A stretch of 64,000 nt of DNA, taken from positions 434,001-498,000 of the forward strand of contig CAVXNJ010000004.1 in NCBI GenBank assembly GCA_963763135.1, written 5' to 3'. The stretch's first letter is position 1. Every line of letters begins with the position of its first letter. This DNA is from JANMZO01 sp963763135 (GTDB lineage Bacteria; Actinomycetota; Acidimicrobiia; Acidimicrobiales; JANYDT01). This document shows positions 9,019 to 18,223 of this stretch, one piece after another. The notes under the pieces were generated by a model. The model did not search any database. It saw only the letters and a program-made list of their open reading frames with translations, and was not told the origin of the DNA. The position numbers were made by a program, and so were the translations under genes.

Positions 9019-10231
9019 GTCGCAGCGGCAGCGCTTTCATCGGGCGGAGGAAGAAGCTGGGTTCGTGCAGAGGTTGCGGTAGTTCGCCGTCGAGTTCGAT
9101 GTGTTCGGTGCGCTCGATGAGATACGAGAACGCGCTCATCATCTCTTGGCGCGCCAGGGCCGCGCCAAGACAGAAGTGAGCGCCGAGTCCAAAGGCCATG
9201 TGGTTGTTGGCGTTGGCGCGGGTGATGTCGAAGCGGTCGGGATCCTCGAACACCCGAGGATCGCGATTCGCCGCGCCGAATCGCACCATCACTGAACCAC
9301 CTTCGGGTATGTCAACACCCGCAACGTGGGCCGGACATGCGGCCCGTCGCCACAATCCCTGAACCGGACTGTCGAACCGCAACGACTCCTCCACGAAGTT
9401 CCCGAGCAGTTGTGGTTGCGCCCGTAGCGTCGCCTGCTGTTCAGGATGGGTGGCGAGGAGCATCATGGCGGTTGACAGCCCGGCGGTTGTCGTCTCGAAA
9501 CCTCCAGTGACCAGTTGATGCATGAGGTCCTGCAGCTCGTTCATGGAGAACGGTTCATCGTCGAGACGGGCGTGAACGATCAGTGAGATCAGATCATCGC
9601 TGGGTTCGCGGCGCCGCTTCTCGCACTCTGCAGCGAGGTAGTGCTGGGCCTCAAGTTCCACCTCGACTTCGGCCATCGCTTCGTCCATGGTCATGTTCGG
9701 GCGGTTGGCCAAACACAGCATGGCCTCGGCCCAGCGGCGGAACGTCCGGTACTGCGTGCGATCGAGACCCAGCTGCTCAGCGATGAACATGCCGGGAAGC
9801 GGGAGCGCGACGTCGCCCACGAACTCACAGTGCCCGGCCTCGACCAGAGGGTCGACGAGCTCCCGAACAATGCTGTCGATCGACGGTGTCAGTTTCCGCA
9901 CCCGACCGGGCGTGAACACTCGATTCAGAACGGCCCGATATCGCGTGTGAACCGGTGGGTCGGTGCGTTGCAGCGTGATGGCGCGCGCCCATCCACGTTC
10001 ACTCAACGCTCGTACGTAGGCGACGGCCACGGGATTCACACCTGCACCACGACGCGCGGGGCCAGAGGAGAATGTTGCGGTGTCGTTCAAGGTCTCGCGG
10101 GCTTCGGCCATCCCGCCCACGACGTAGAGGTCGACATCCGGTTCGTGCCATACCGGGCAGCCGGAGGCTTGCCGCATGGAATAGTACGCGAACGGATCAT
10201 CTTGGACTGCGGGATCGCTCAGCGACTCCAT
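8987..10231 (-). CDS. Cytochrome P450
   Basis: 414 residues from the ATG at 10231, preceded by GGAAAGGA; an upstream extension of the open frame has no P450 similarity and overlaps the neighbouring P450 gene. Motifs: I-helix GGFETTT, ExxR in EESLRF, heme loop FGLGAHFCLGAALAR with Cys354. Typical soluble actinobacterial P450. It is probably co-transcribed with the P450 just upstream (25-bp gap). Substrate unknown. Confidence 0.9.
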   Translation of the reverse strand: MESLSDPAVQDDPFAYYSMRQASGCPVWHEPDVDLYVVGGMAEARETLNDTATFSSGPARRGAGVNPVAVAYVRALSERGWARAITLQRTDPPVHTRYRAVLNRVFTPGRVRKLTPSIDSIVRELVDPLVEAGHCEFVGDVALPLPGMFIAEQLGLDRTQYRTFRRWAEAMLCLANRPNMTMDEAMAEVEVELEAQHYLAAECEKRRREPSDDLISLIVHARLDDEPFSMNELQDLMHQLVTGGFETTTAGLSTAMMLLATHPEQQATLRAQPQLLGNFVEESLRFDSPVQGLWRRAACPAHVAGVDIPEGGSVMVRFGAANRDPRVFEDPDRFDITRANANNHMAFGLGAHFCLGAALARQEMMSAFSYLIERTEHIELDGELPQPLHEPSFFLRPMKALPLRLIAASPHHQP

Positions 10232-10256
10232 GTGTTCCTTTCCAGGCCCGTGGGCT

Positions 10257-11510
10257 TCATTGTTTCGCGTCTCGGGGTTGAGCGTCCCAGGCGACCGGCA
10301 ACGTCCGACGGCCCCACAGAAAGGGCGCTTCCACACGTTCGGTGGGTCCAGCGAGGCGCATCGTCGGGAAGTGTTGAGCGAGCGTCTCCACCGCGATCCG
10401 AGCTGTGAGTCTGGCCATGCCGGCGCCAAGGCAATAGTGGATCCCCCAACTGAATGACATGTGGCGCCGAGCTTCGCTCAGTGGCCGGTCGAGGCGAAAC
10501 TCATCGGGGTCGCTGAACAGTTCCGGGTCCCGGTTCGGGGCGGCGTAGAGCACCATGACCTTGGAATCCGTCGGGATTTCGACGCCCGACACACTTACCG
10601 GAACGTTGTTGGTCCGACACAGTCCGAGTACCGGCGGGTCGAACCGCAGGCTCTCCTCCACGGCGGCTTCTATCAGCGCAGGATCGGCCACGACGGCCGC
10701 CCACCGAGCCGGTTCCTCAAGTAGCCGCCACATCAGGTTCGTGATCAAGGAGGTGGTGGTTTCGTGCCCGGCCACCAGAAACTGGCTCACGGTGTTGGTG
10801 GCCTCTTTGAGGTCCATCACGCTGCCATCGGTTCCGTAAGGAGCGGTGGCCAGGTAACTGAGAAAACCATCGGGAAGCGGCTCACCCGCGGCGGCCATGG
10901 CGCGGCGTTGCTCGATCTGAGTCCGTGAGAACGCGTTGATCCCGCGTCTACCTTCGGCGCCGCGTTCGGGATAGGTCATTCCTGCCACCATCTCGTCGGC
11001 CCAGTGGCTGAACTTCGCACGATCTTCGATGTCGACACCCAGCAATGAGCAGAAGCTCGCGACGGGCAATGCCAACGCGTAGTCATCGTGAAGCTCGCAA
11101 CTCCCGGTGGGAGCAAGCGCTGTCACCAGCTCGGTGGCCAGCCCTCGAATAGACGACGCGGTGGTGGCCAACGCACGGGGGAGAAAGGGATCGCGGAGGA
11201 ACTGGCGGCGATGCGTGTGCTCCGGCGGATCGTCGCGCTGCACGTCACCCACACTCACGGATTTGGCTATGCCCGGTCCTTGGCGATTCGACCACGTGTG
11301 GGCATCACTAAGTACGCTGACGATGTCTGACGTCTTCGCCAGCGTGTAGAGAGGATTCTCCAGTCCCTCGTGAAGGTGGACCGGACAGCGGTTCCGCAGG
11401 TCCGTATACGCCGACGCGGGGTCGTGCAACACATGAGGTGCGGTCGGCGAGTACTCGCCCATCGGCCGCTCTGTTGTCAGTCGCTCTGTCTGTCCATCGT
11501 CGAGATTCAT
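10257..11510 (-). CDS. Cytochrome P450
   Basis: 417 residues from the ATG at 11510, with AAGGAG seven bases upstream. Motifs: I-helix AGHETTT, EESLRF, and a heme loop FSWGIHYCLGAGMAR with Cys360, where Trp replaces the usual first Gly of FGxG. It is the first gene of a two-P450 operon divergent from the TIM-barrel gene. Two adjacent, clearly different P450s suggest sequential or substrate-range oxidation. Confidence 0.9.
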   Translation of the reverse strand: MNLDDGQTERLTTERPMGEYSPTAPHVLHDPASAYTDLRNRCPVHLHEGLENPLYTLAKTSDIVSVLSDAHTWSNRQGPGIAKSVSVGDVQRDDPPEHTHRRQFLRDPFLPRALATTASSIRGLATELVTALAPTGSCELHDDYALALPVASFCSLLGVDIEDRAKFSHWADEMVAGMTYPERGAEGRRGINAFSRTQIEQRRAMAAAGEPLPDGFLSYLATAPYGTDGSVMDLKEATNTVSQFLVAGHETTTSLITNLMWRLLEEPARWAAVVADPALIEAAVEESLRFDPPVLGLCRTNNVPVSVSGVEIPTDSKVMVLYAAPNRDPELFSDPDEFRLDRPLSEARRHMSFSWGIHYCLGAGMARLTARIAVETLAQHFPTMRLAGPTERVEAPFLWGRRTLPVAWDAQPRDAKQ

Positions 11511-11611
11511 CGCATCTCCTTCATGGTGTCGTTCTTGGCGGTTCGTTGGTTCGGCATCGGCCGCGGTCGCTTGGCTGGCGCTGAGGGACACGGTCGGACT
11601 AAGCACGGACC
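11511..11611. promoter_or_regulatory. Divergent promoter region between P450 operon and TIM-barrel gene
   Basis: The 101 bp separating two divergent starts must hold both promoters. I see the AAGGAG ribosome-binding site for the P450 but no clear palindrome or consensus -10 boxes. Confidence 0.45.
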
Positions 11612-12412
11612 ATGCCCACTGCGAAGAACGCCATGCCCGGTCGGCGATTGTGCTCCTTGGCCGCCGGCACGATTCTCGATGTCGGCCCGACCGATGCGGC
11701 CCATGTGGCGGCCGACGCGGGCTGGCCGGCTGTCGGCATTTGGTTCGACCCCGCGACGTGGAACGAGACCACCACGGCGAACGTGACGAGGTCCCTGTCG
11801 GATAACGGTGTGGTCGCCCTCGACATGGAGCCGGTGATCTTTGCTGACGACGGTGACCCCGGCGAAGCCTTGATCGATGCCGCGATCTCGATAGGTGCGC
11901 GCAACGTCCTGGTCGCGAGCCGGGTGCCCGTCACCTCGGAACTCATCGAGCGTTTCGGTGCACTGTGCGACAGGGCCGCGCCCGGAAACATCACCGTGGT
12001 GATGGAGTTTCTCCCCATCTTCGCGGTGCGCAACCTCGACGACGCACTTCAGGTGGTCCGCAGCGCAGGTCGACCAAACAGTGGTGTGCTCGTCGACAGC
12101 CTGCACCTCGCCCGGTCCGGCGGAACCGTTGCCGATCTGATCAGCGCAGGCCCCTCGATGTTTCCGTATTTGCAACTGGCCGATGCCCCGCTCGCGTTTC
12201 CGGCCAATGGAATCAAGGGCCTGCTCCACGAGGCACTGCACGGCCGGCGGCTGCCGGGGGAGGGTGGTCTGCCCCTGGGTGCCGTGCTGCAGGCGGTACC
12301 TGACGTGCCCGTCTCGGTGGAACTTCGTTCGGAAGATCTGCGCGCTCGGTACCCGGACCCGGTGGAGCGGGCGCATGCGGTGCTGGTCGCCACCCGGAGC
12401 GTGGTCGACTGA
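11612..12412 (+). CDS. Sugar-phosphate isomerase/epimerase-like TIM-barrel protein
   Basis: 266 residues with the AP-endonuclease-2/xylose-isomerase TIM-barrel pattern: N-terminal strand with WPAVGIW, VVALDMEPV, a metal-ligand-type Glu in VVMEFLP, LVDSLHLARSGG, LQLADAP and a terminal VSVELRSE. These are the positions where the metal-binding Glu, Asp and His of this fold normally sit. The reaction cannot be assigned. The start has only a weak ribosome-binding site; a second ATG lies at 11633. Confidence 0.75.
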   Translation: MPTAKNAMPGRRLCSLAAGTILDVGPTDAAHVAADAGWPAVGIWFDPATWNETTTANVTRSLSDNGVVALDMEPVIFADDGDPGEALIDAAISIGARNVLVASRVPVTSELIERFGALCDRAAPGNITVVMEFLPIFAVRNLDDALQVVRSAGRPNSGVLVDSLHLARSGGTVADLISAGPSMFPYLQLADAPLAFPANGIKGLLHEALHGRRLPGEGGLPLGAVLQAVPDVPVSVELRSEDLRARYPDPVERAHAVLVATRSVVD

Positions 12413-12423
12413 TGTGCGCCCGT

Positions 12424-13521
12424 TCAGAAGAACTCCAGCATCTCGCCGGCGGCGTTGTCGCTGGCCGATTGAAACGAGCGGGTGATCATCGCGTCGAGAA
12501 GCGCTCTACCTCGCTCGTTGGCGGGGTCAACTCCGCTGATGGGGATCTGGGCCCAAGCCTGTTGCAGAGTGCAGAAGCGATAGTCGCGAGTGCACTGTTC
12601 GCGTGAATATCCGGTGACGCCGGCCGCCACCAGGCGATCGTGATAGCGCTCGAGCACGCTCGGTTCCCATTGTCTTCGGTTCTCGACCGTGACGGATGCA
12701 CCGAGGAAATTCGCAATGTCCCATACGCCGACATGACGGGTCATGAGCTGAAAGTCCAACATGGTCACCGTCCCGGGGCCGGCTGAACCGCCGAACAGAA
12801 AGTTCTCGGCCCGGAAATCGGTATGGGCCAACGTGACATTGCCCTGTTCCACCCACCAGTCGAGGATGTCTGGGTATCGGTCGGTGAACTTGCGCATCCA
12901 CGACATGGCATCGGCCGGCACGTTGGCCGCCCACGTTTCCTCGAAGGTCGACAACTTGGCCTGGCCCAATGCTTGCGCGGCTTTGTAGCCGTCGTTGTTC
13001 CAGGGTGGGAGCCAATCCAGGGCGTAGAGCGCCGGTGATTCCCAGTACGTGCCGTGCAACGTGGCTGCTACGTCGGCGATCTGGTGGCATTCCTCGAGCG
13101 TTGCGCCGGCGACCTGGTCGATCATGCGTGCCCCGGTCACCTCCTCCAACAACAACACGAACGGCGCTCCGCTCGGCGCGGCGTCGGCAAAATAGCAGTG
13201 GGGGACCCGAAGATTCAGTGTGGTGGAAAGCTGCCGGTAGAAGTTCACCTCCCGCGTGTAGAACCCCATCAACTCGCTGATGAACACGTTCTCCGGAAAC
13301 TTTGACTGGCATTTCGCCACCATCGTTGGCGGTCCCGATTGGCCGTCGGCGTAGGTGAGGTGCAGCCGGCTGAGCTCGCCCAGGATTCCCACCCCTTCGC
13401 CCATCGACTCGGCCCGCACCGAGCGGATGACGCCGACGTCTCCGCGGTCAGCCAGGACCTGGTTCAACCAATCGACGCTGATATCGGTCGTCTGCACAGG
13501 GATCATAGGAGTACCTACCAT
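12424..13521 (-). CDS. EcKL / APH-like kinase
   Basis: A 365-residue kinase of the ecdysteroid-kinase-like branch of the APH fold. The Lys/ATP region is TMVAKCQSKFP, the catalytic loop is LAHTDFRAENFLFGG and the metal site is TMLDFQLMTRH. In arthropods this family phosphorylates steroid hydroxyls; many environmental actinobacteria carry homologues of unknown substrate. Two ATGs are possible, at 13521 (inside the end of the upstream SDR) or 13506. It has no DUF6285-like neighbour, unlike the other three kinases. Co-directional with the SDR just upstream, which it overlaps by 7 bp. Confidence 0.78.
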   Translation of the reverse strand: MVGTPMIPVQTTDISVDWLNQVLADRGDVGVIRSVRAESMGEGVGILGELSRLHLTYADGQSGPPTMVAKCQSKFPENVFISELMGFYTREVNFYRQLSTTLNLRVPHCYFADAAPSGAPFVLLLEEVTGARMIDQVAGATLEECHQIADVAATLHGTYWESPALYALDWLPPWNNDGYKAAQALGQAKLSTFEETWAANVPADAMSWMRKFTDRYPDILDWWVEQGNVTLAHTDFRAENFLFGGSAGPGTVTMLDFQLMTRHVGVWDIANFLGASVTVENRRQWEPSVLERYHDRLVAAGVTGYSREQCTRDYRFCTLQQAWAQIPISGVDPANERGRALLDAMITRSFQSASDNAAGEMLEFF

Positions 13522-14351
13522 TGGATGTCGGGGTTGAAGACGGCGGTTTGATTGCCCATCGCATGACCACCGTCGGCGATGAGCAGTTGGCCGGTTATCG
13601 ACCGGGCGGCGGGGGAGCAGAGGAAAAGGATGTGGGCGGCGACCTCGTCAGGAGTTTGCAGCCGGCCCACCGGAGTGTCGCGCACTATCTGTGCCGTGTA
13701 GGCCTTCACGTCCTCGGAGATGTTGGCGACCTCGTCGTCTCGGAAACCTTCGGTGTCGACGGGGCCGGGAGCGAGCGCGTTCACGGTGATGCCCTGACGC
13801 GCCAGATACAGCGCCATCGTGTGGGTGAGATTGACGACGCCCGCCCGCGCCGCACCCGAGTGCGCGAAAAGCACCGCGCCTCGTTCCATGACCTGGTTGT
13901 GCACGACGTTGACGATGCTGCCGTACCCGTTCGTGATCAGGTGCGGGACTACTCGGCTGCACATGTTCCAGGTCCCGTTGAGGTTCAGGTCGACGACGGA
14001 CCGGAAGCCGCGGTCGGAGATTTGCGAGGGACGTGCCGGAAACTGACCGCCCGCGTTGTTGACCAGCAGGTCGACCTTGCCGAAGGCGGAGATCGTGGCT
14101 GCCGTCAGGGCCTCGACCTGATCCACGTCGCGGATGTCAGTGACGTTTGTGATGCACCGGCCTCCCAGCGCAGTGATCTCTGCCTCCGTCCGAGCGAGGT
14201 TGTCGCCGTTGCGGGCCGCAATCGAGATGTCGGCCCCCAGGCGGGCAAAGGCGAGGGCCGTTACCCGACCGATGCCGCGGCCTCCGCCCGTGATGAGCGC
14301 CACACGGCCTTTGAACAGGCCGGGGGCGAAGGTGGAAGTCGCGTCGGACAT
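13515..14351 (-). CDS. PECR/DECR-like SDR without the usual YxxxK motif
   Basis: 278 residues with TGGGRGIGR, NNAGGQF and the APGPVDTEGF segment of the SDR fold. The active-site position reads HSGAARAGVVNLTHTMAL, the signature of peroxisomal trans-2-enoyl-CoA reductase and 2,4-dienoyl-CoA reductase, in place of YxxxK. The likely reaction is NADPH-dependent reduction of an enoyl- or dienoyl-CoA. It is translationally coupled to the EcKL kinase downstream. Confidence 0.82.
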   Translation of the reverse strand: MSDATSTFAPGLFKGRVALITGGGRGIGRVTALAFARLGADISIAARNGDNLARTEAEITALGGRCITNVTDIRDVDQVEALTAATISAFGKVDLLVNNAGGQFPARPSQISDRGFRSVVDLNLNGTWNMCSRVVPHLITNGYGSIVNVVHNQVMERGAVLFAHSGAARAGVVNLTHTMALYLARQGITVNALAPGPVDTEGFRDDEVANISEDVKAYTAQIVRDTPVGRLQTPDEVAAHILFLCSPAARSITGQLLIADGGHAMGNQTAVFNPDIQW

Positions 14352-14529
14352 CAGTCGTTCAGGCCTTGGTAGGAGCCATATGAGTGGCCGTTTCGATCGG
14401 TTCGAGCGTTGATCATTGGGGTCCGGGAGTCTCCTGGGCTGGGACCGGTTTGACTCGGTCGGTGATGCGGAGGAATCTATCGTGCGGTTAATTTCCGTGC
14501 CCGTCGAGAATAAACAGGAGCCGCATCAC

Positions 14530-15693
14530 GTGCACTACCGATTGACCAAGATGGATGAGTGGCCCCGACACCAGGTGGGCGGTACCTTCGACGTGGTCGC
14601 GGACGGCAGTCCGCATTGGAGCGACGGCTACTACTTCACCATGGGCGACGACGCCGGTGAGGTCGCCTGGTTCATGGGCTTCCGGCTTCACGCCAACAAC
14701 GACGTGCTCGACGCGTTCACGTGCATCTCGAGCGAAGGGCGCCAGCACAACATCCGCTGGTCACGGCGACTGCGACCCGCTATCGATGAGTTGACCTGCG
14801 GCCCGTTTGCCGTAGAGATCATCGAGGGTCTGAGAACGATGCGGGTGAGATGTGGTCCGAACGATTACGGAATCAGCTTCGATCTCGCATGGGATGGCTT
14901 CGCCCCTCCGTACAACGAGGAACGTCAGATCAGCATCATCAACGGACGATTGCACAGCGACCGTTCCAACTATGACCAGTGTTCGGTCGTGACGGGCTGG
15001 ATCGAGTTCGGCGGCAAGCGCCGTGAGGTGAGCAGCTGGACCGGGGTGCGCGACCACTCTTGGGGCATCGGCAACAACACTGGCGGCCCACGTTCCCATG
15101 CGGTGGCTCCGCCGCCACCGCATGAGGCTCCCGCACCTCCGGGGCTGCGCCAGTGGTGCGTGTTCCGTCTTCCGGACCGGGTCGTGTTCTGGCAGTTCCA
15201 CCACTCGCCGGCCGGGGAGTACACGAAATTCGAGAGCCAGTGCATGTTCCCGTACGACGACCCCCGCGAAGCATTTGCCTACACGTCTATCGCTCACGAG
15301 ATCACGTGGGTTGAGGTCGACGGCCAACCGGTGCGCCGCATGAAGTCCTGCAATGTCGCCCTGACGCGGCCCGATGGCGGGGTGGAGCGCTACCTCGTGG
15401 AAACCATCTCGTATCCCGTGTACCTGCAGGGTGGCGGGTATTTCGGCGGGTACGACGATGGCCTCGGTCGAGGGGTGTATCGGGGCGACGATCACGGCGA
15501 AGGTGAGGTGTGGGATGTCTCACATCCGGTGGTGGCCGTCGAACCGAAGGGAATCATGAAGTTGAACACGTGGTCCTACGCCGAAACCTGGGGCCGATGC
15601 ACCAACATCGACGACCCGGCTCAGACCGGCTCCGGACACCTCGAGTGCGTCGTGCTCGGTCCCTACCCGACATTCGCCCGAGCACAGGTTTAA
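14530..15693 (+). CDS. Two-domain beta-barrel protein with RDHSWG motif (AttH/CrtC-like, DUF7064/7065 type)
   Basis: About 387 residues from the GTG at 14530, preceded by AACAGGAG; a GTG at 14482 after GGAGGA is an equally strong alternative. The two halves are beta-rich. The motif VRDHSWGIGNN near the centre and FWQFHHSP after it are typical of lipocalin-like proteins related to AttH and carotenoid 1,2-hydratase that accompany steroid/terpenoid genes in actinobacteria. It may bind or hydrate a hydrophobic substrate. No signal peptide. Its 3' end is part of a 65-bp tandem duplication. Confidence 0.6.
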   Translation: MHYRLTKMDEWPRHQVGGTFDVVADGSPHWSDGYYFTMGDDAGEVAWFMGFRLHANNDVLDAFTCISSEGRQHNIRWSRRLRPAIDELTCGPFAVEIIEGLRTMRVRCGPNDYGISFDLAWDGFAPPYNEERQISIINGRLHSDRSNYDQCSVVTGWIEFGGKRREVSSWTGVRDHSWGIGNNTGGPRSHAVAPPPPHEAPAPPGLRQWCVFRLPDRVVFWQFHHSPAGEYTKFESQCMFPYDDPREAFAYTSIAHEITWVEVDGQPVRRMKSCNVALTRPDGGVERYLVETISYPVYLQGGGYFGGYDDGLGRGVYRGDDHGEGEVWDVSHPVVAVEPKGIMKLNTWSYAETWGRCTNIDDPAQTGSGHLECVVLGPYPTFARAQV

Positions 15694-15781
15694 CGATGGC
15701 TGCTATGCGAGTTTTCGTGCTCGGTCCCTACCCGACATTCGCCCGAGCACAGGTTTAACGGTGGCTGCGATGCGAGTCCTC
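15652..15781 (+). repeat. 65-bp tandem duplication joining two genes
   Basis: Copy 1 is 15652-15716 and copy 2 is 15717-15781, 61 of 65 bases identical. Each copy contains the last 14 codons of the beta-barrel gene and the first codons of the epimerase gene. Copy 1 therefore carries a 20-codon chimeric micro-ORF (15696-15758) made of the epimerase N-terminus MAAMRVFVLG joined to GPYPTFARAQV. The junctions share GTGCTCGGT / GTACTCGGT, consistent with duplication through short homology. Confidence 0.95.
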
Positions 15782-16807
15782 GTACTCGGTGGGTCGGTGT
15801 TCGTCGGACGACGACTGGTTCACGCGCTGGTCCGGGCCGGCCATGAGGTGTCGGTGCTGAACCGCGGCCGCACCGCCGATGATCTCCCCGGAGGGGTAAC
15901 CCGCTTGATTGCTGACCGGACCGACGCGGCGTCGATGCGGTCCGCCCTGGCGGGATCATCGTGGGACGCAATCTACGACGTGTCGGGCTTTGTGATGGTG
16001 GCCGGTGGCTCCGACATATCCTCACTCCTCGACCTCGTCGACGGAAGCGTCGGACACTACGTCTACGTCAGTTCGATCATGGCGTACGACCAGTCGCTCG
16101 TCGGGGTGTTCCCCTGGACCGAAGATATGCCAACGAACCCCGAAGGAGTGCGGTCGTACGGTGGGTTCAAGGCGGTGGCTGAACGGGCCATGCTGGAACG
16201 GCACGCCGCCACCGGGTTCCCGGTATCGATCGTGCGTCCGGCTGCCATTTATGGGCCCGACAACAACATCTTCGACATGGAAACCCCCATGTTTCTCCGC
16301 CTCCTACGGGGTCTGCCCATCCTCGTGCCGCACGGTGGTCTGGTCACCGGTTCGTACGGCCACGTCGACGACCTGTGCGCGTTGATGATGTCACTCCCCG
16401 GATGCCAAGCCGCCGTAGGTGAGGTGTTCAACGCGACGACCGACGGCGTCACGGTAACGCGGTACATCGACACGCTGGCCGAGGTGGTCGGGGTGACGCC
16501 GAACATCGTGATGGTGCCCGACCTCGCCCTCGCAGAAGTCAAAGCCCCGGTGTTCGGGCACCTGTTCAGCGCACGACATCATGCCGTGCTTTCGACGGAC
16601 AAGGCCACGCGGTTGGCCGGGTTCACGCCTCGGTACCATCTGTTCGAAGGTCATAAGCACACATATGAGTGGTTTCAGGCACAGGGCTGGACCTCGCTCG
16701 ACCACACGCTCGCCGACCCCGTGTGGCGGGCCAGTTGGGACTTCCCGTCGGAACAGTCGATGGCTGAACGTCTACGTCACCAGGCCGTGGTGGAGGGCGC
16801 GTCATGA
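15761..16807 (+). CDS. NAD-dependent epimerase/dehydratase
   Basis: 348 residues, extended SDR fold. N-terminal VLVLGGSVFVGRRLV binds the dinucleotide, VSSIMAY and YGGFK supply the Ser/Thr and Tyr/Lys of the active site, and RPAAIYGPDN is the usual substrate-side motif. The start is GTG at 15761 or ATG at 15770; in the upstream duplicate the same codon is ATG. It resembles the isoflavone-reductase-like/nucleoside-sugar epimerase group; the substrate is unknown. It overlaps the next gene by 4 bp. Confidence 0.82.
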   Translation: MAAMRVLVLGGSVFVGRRLVHALVRAGHEVSVLNRGRTADDLPGGVTRLIADRTDAASMRSALAGSSWDAIYDVSGFVMVAGGSDISSLLDLVDGSVGHYVYVSSIMAYDQSLVGVFPWTEDMPTNPEGVRSYGGFKAVAERAMLERHAATGFPVSIVRPAAIYGPDNNIFDMETPMFLRLLRGLPILVPHGGLVTGSYGHVDDLCALMMSLPGCQAAVGEVFNATTDGVTVTRYIDTLAEVVGVTPNIVMVPDLALAEVKAPVFGHLFSARHHAVLSTDKATRLAGFTPRYHLFEGHKHTYEWFQAQGWTSLDHTLADPVWRASWDFPSEQSMAERLRHQAVVEGAS

Positions 16808-17256
16808 CGGACAACCAGCCCTTGACTCGTCCGAGCGACGCCGCGCTGTGGGCCAGCATCGCGCAGACGCTGCGCAACGTCGTGCTTCCCTCCGTCACCG
16901 ACGAACACGCACGAATCGCGGTCACGCAATTGGTTGGCCTCGCCCATTACGCACTCGAACGCGGTGCCGACCCAACGGTTCGCCGGAGCACCGAAATTGT
17001 TGAGGCACTCGACAACCTGTGCGGGAATTCCCTGGTAGATGCGCACTGGTCGCCCGATTCGCCGAGGGACGATCGATCAGTGATGACGGCCGCCTCGGCC
17101 GTGCTTCAATCCTGCGTCGGTCTCCCGGCCGATGACCGAGCCGTCGTGGCGGTGCGCTCGGTACTTCGCTCGGTGTTGGTGGCTCAACTCGACGCTGATC
17201 TCGCCGGCAACACCGTGCTTTTGGCGCCGTTTCGGGGAAGGCTTCCCGATGCGTGA
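16804..17256 (+). CDS. Small helical partner of the kinase, DUF6285-like (module 2)
   Basis: 150 residues, helical, no catalytic motif. RPSDAALWASIAQTLRNVVL followed by HARIAVTQLVGLAHYALER is clearly of the same pattern as the protein at 54731-55129 (RPTASELLETVARVLEEQIV, ARVAASLVAIVEREL). It overlaps the kinase that follows by 8 bp, and so should be made together with it. I infer a complex with that kinase, by analogy with LvaB and LvaA. Confidence 0.65.
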   Translation: MTDNQPLTRPSDAALWASIAQTLRNVVLPSVTDEHARIAVTQLVGLAHYALERGADPTVRRSTEIVEALDNLCGNSLVDAHWSPDSPRDDRSVMTAASAVLQSCVGLPADDRAVVAVRSVLRSVLVAQLDADLAGNTVLLAPFRGRLPDA

Positions 17257-18178
17257 AGAGATCGCCGCCTTCATCGGCGCTCAACTCGGCAAGTCGCTTG
17301 AGGTCGTTGACCTGCGGCGCATTACGGTCGGCCACTCGCGGGCCATGTACCGGGTGGAAACCGACGATGGAAACCGGTACATGTTGCGGATGGAGCAGGG
17401 CGGCGTGTTCGGCACGTCCAGCACCGAAGAGTGCAGCGTAATGAGGTGGCTCCGTTCGGCCGGTGTCGCGGTGGCCGATGTGCGCTGGTACGACCCGACC
17501 GGTTCAGTGCTCGGCCAGCCGTTCTTCATCATGGACTTCATTCCCGGGGCTGAAGGCGCCGACGAACGCGGCGTCGATCAGGACACCTGTAAAGCATTTG
17601 TCTGTGCGCTTAACGATCTGCATCACCTGCCACTCGACGCTGGCCCCGTTCCGTTCGCGACAGTTCCTGCGTCGCCCGATCAAGCGACCCACCTGCAGAT
17701 CGACCGATGGGCCGGTTGTTACCGCAACGCGTCACCGATTCCCATTCCACTACTGGAGGAGGCGGCAGCGTGGCTCCACCTGAACGCACCTCCGCTAACG
17801 CGTTTGGCCGTCGTGCACGGTGACGCCGGACCCGGGAACTTCGTTCATGCCGATGGCGCGGTGGTGGCGATCACCGACTGGGAGTTTGCTCATTTGGGCG
17901 ATCCCGCCGAGGACTGGGTCTTTTGTGCGGCGATGCGAGGAGCCCGCACGATGGATCGCTCCGCCTGGATCGCGCTCTTCGCCGACGTGGGCGTGGAGCT
18001 CACAGCCTCAGAGTGGAGGTACTGGGAAGCGTTCAACCTGTTCAAAGGCGCCTGCGCGAACCGGACCTGTCTGACCCTGTTCGAGAGCGGCGTCAATCGG
18101 GCCCCAAACATGGCGATCATCGGAACCAGCCTGCACCAAGTGTTCCTGCGTCGGTTGGCTGACCTGGTGATTTCCTGA
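17249..18178 (+). CDS. APH-family kinase (module 2)
   Basis: 309 residues from the ATG at 17249, with GGGGAAGG eight bases upstream; longer in-frame extensions overlap the partner gene and lack similarity. The N-lobe has GHSRAMYRVETDDGNRYMLR, the hinge FIMDFIPG, the catalytic loop VVHGDAGPGNFV and the metal motif ITDWEFAHLGDPAEDW. Same subgroup as the kinases at 1758 and 53739. Probably phosphorylates a hydroxylated intermediate; antibiotic resistance is unlikely given the operon. Confidence 0.8.
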   Translation: MREEIAAFIGAQLGKSLEVVDLRRITVGHSRAMYRVETDDGNRYMLRMEQGGVFGTSSTEECSVMRWLRSAGVAVADVRWYDPTGSVLGQPFFIMDFIPGAEGADERGVDQDTCKAFVCALNDLHHLPLDAGPVPFATVPASPDQATHLQIDRWAGCYRNASPIPIPLLEEAAAWLHLNAPPLTRLAVVHGDAGPGNFVHADGAVVAITDWEFAHLGDPAEDWVFCAAMRGARTMDRSAWIALFADVGVELTASEWRYWEAFNLFKGACANRTCLTLFESGVNRAPNMAIIGTSLHQVFLRRLADLVIS

Positions 18179-18223
18179 CGCGTAAGTTCCGAGTTTGCAA
18201 ACCAACAACCAATGAGGAGTCAG

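Noticed and set aside
9641..10408. 255-codon plus-strand open frame
   Set aside because: Antisense shadow of the P450 at 8987-10231; no recognisable domain.
13521..14372. 283-codon plus-strand open frame
   Set aside because: Antisense of the PECR-like SDR; no start signal and no domain.
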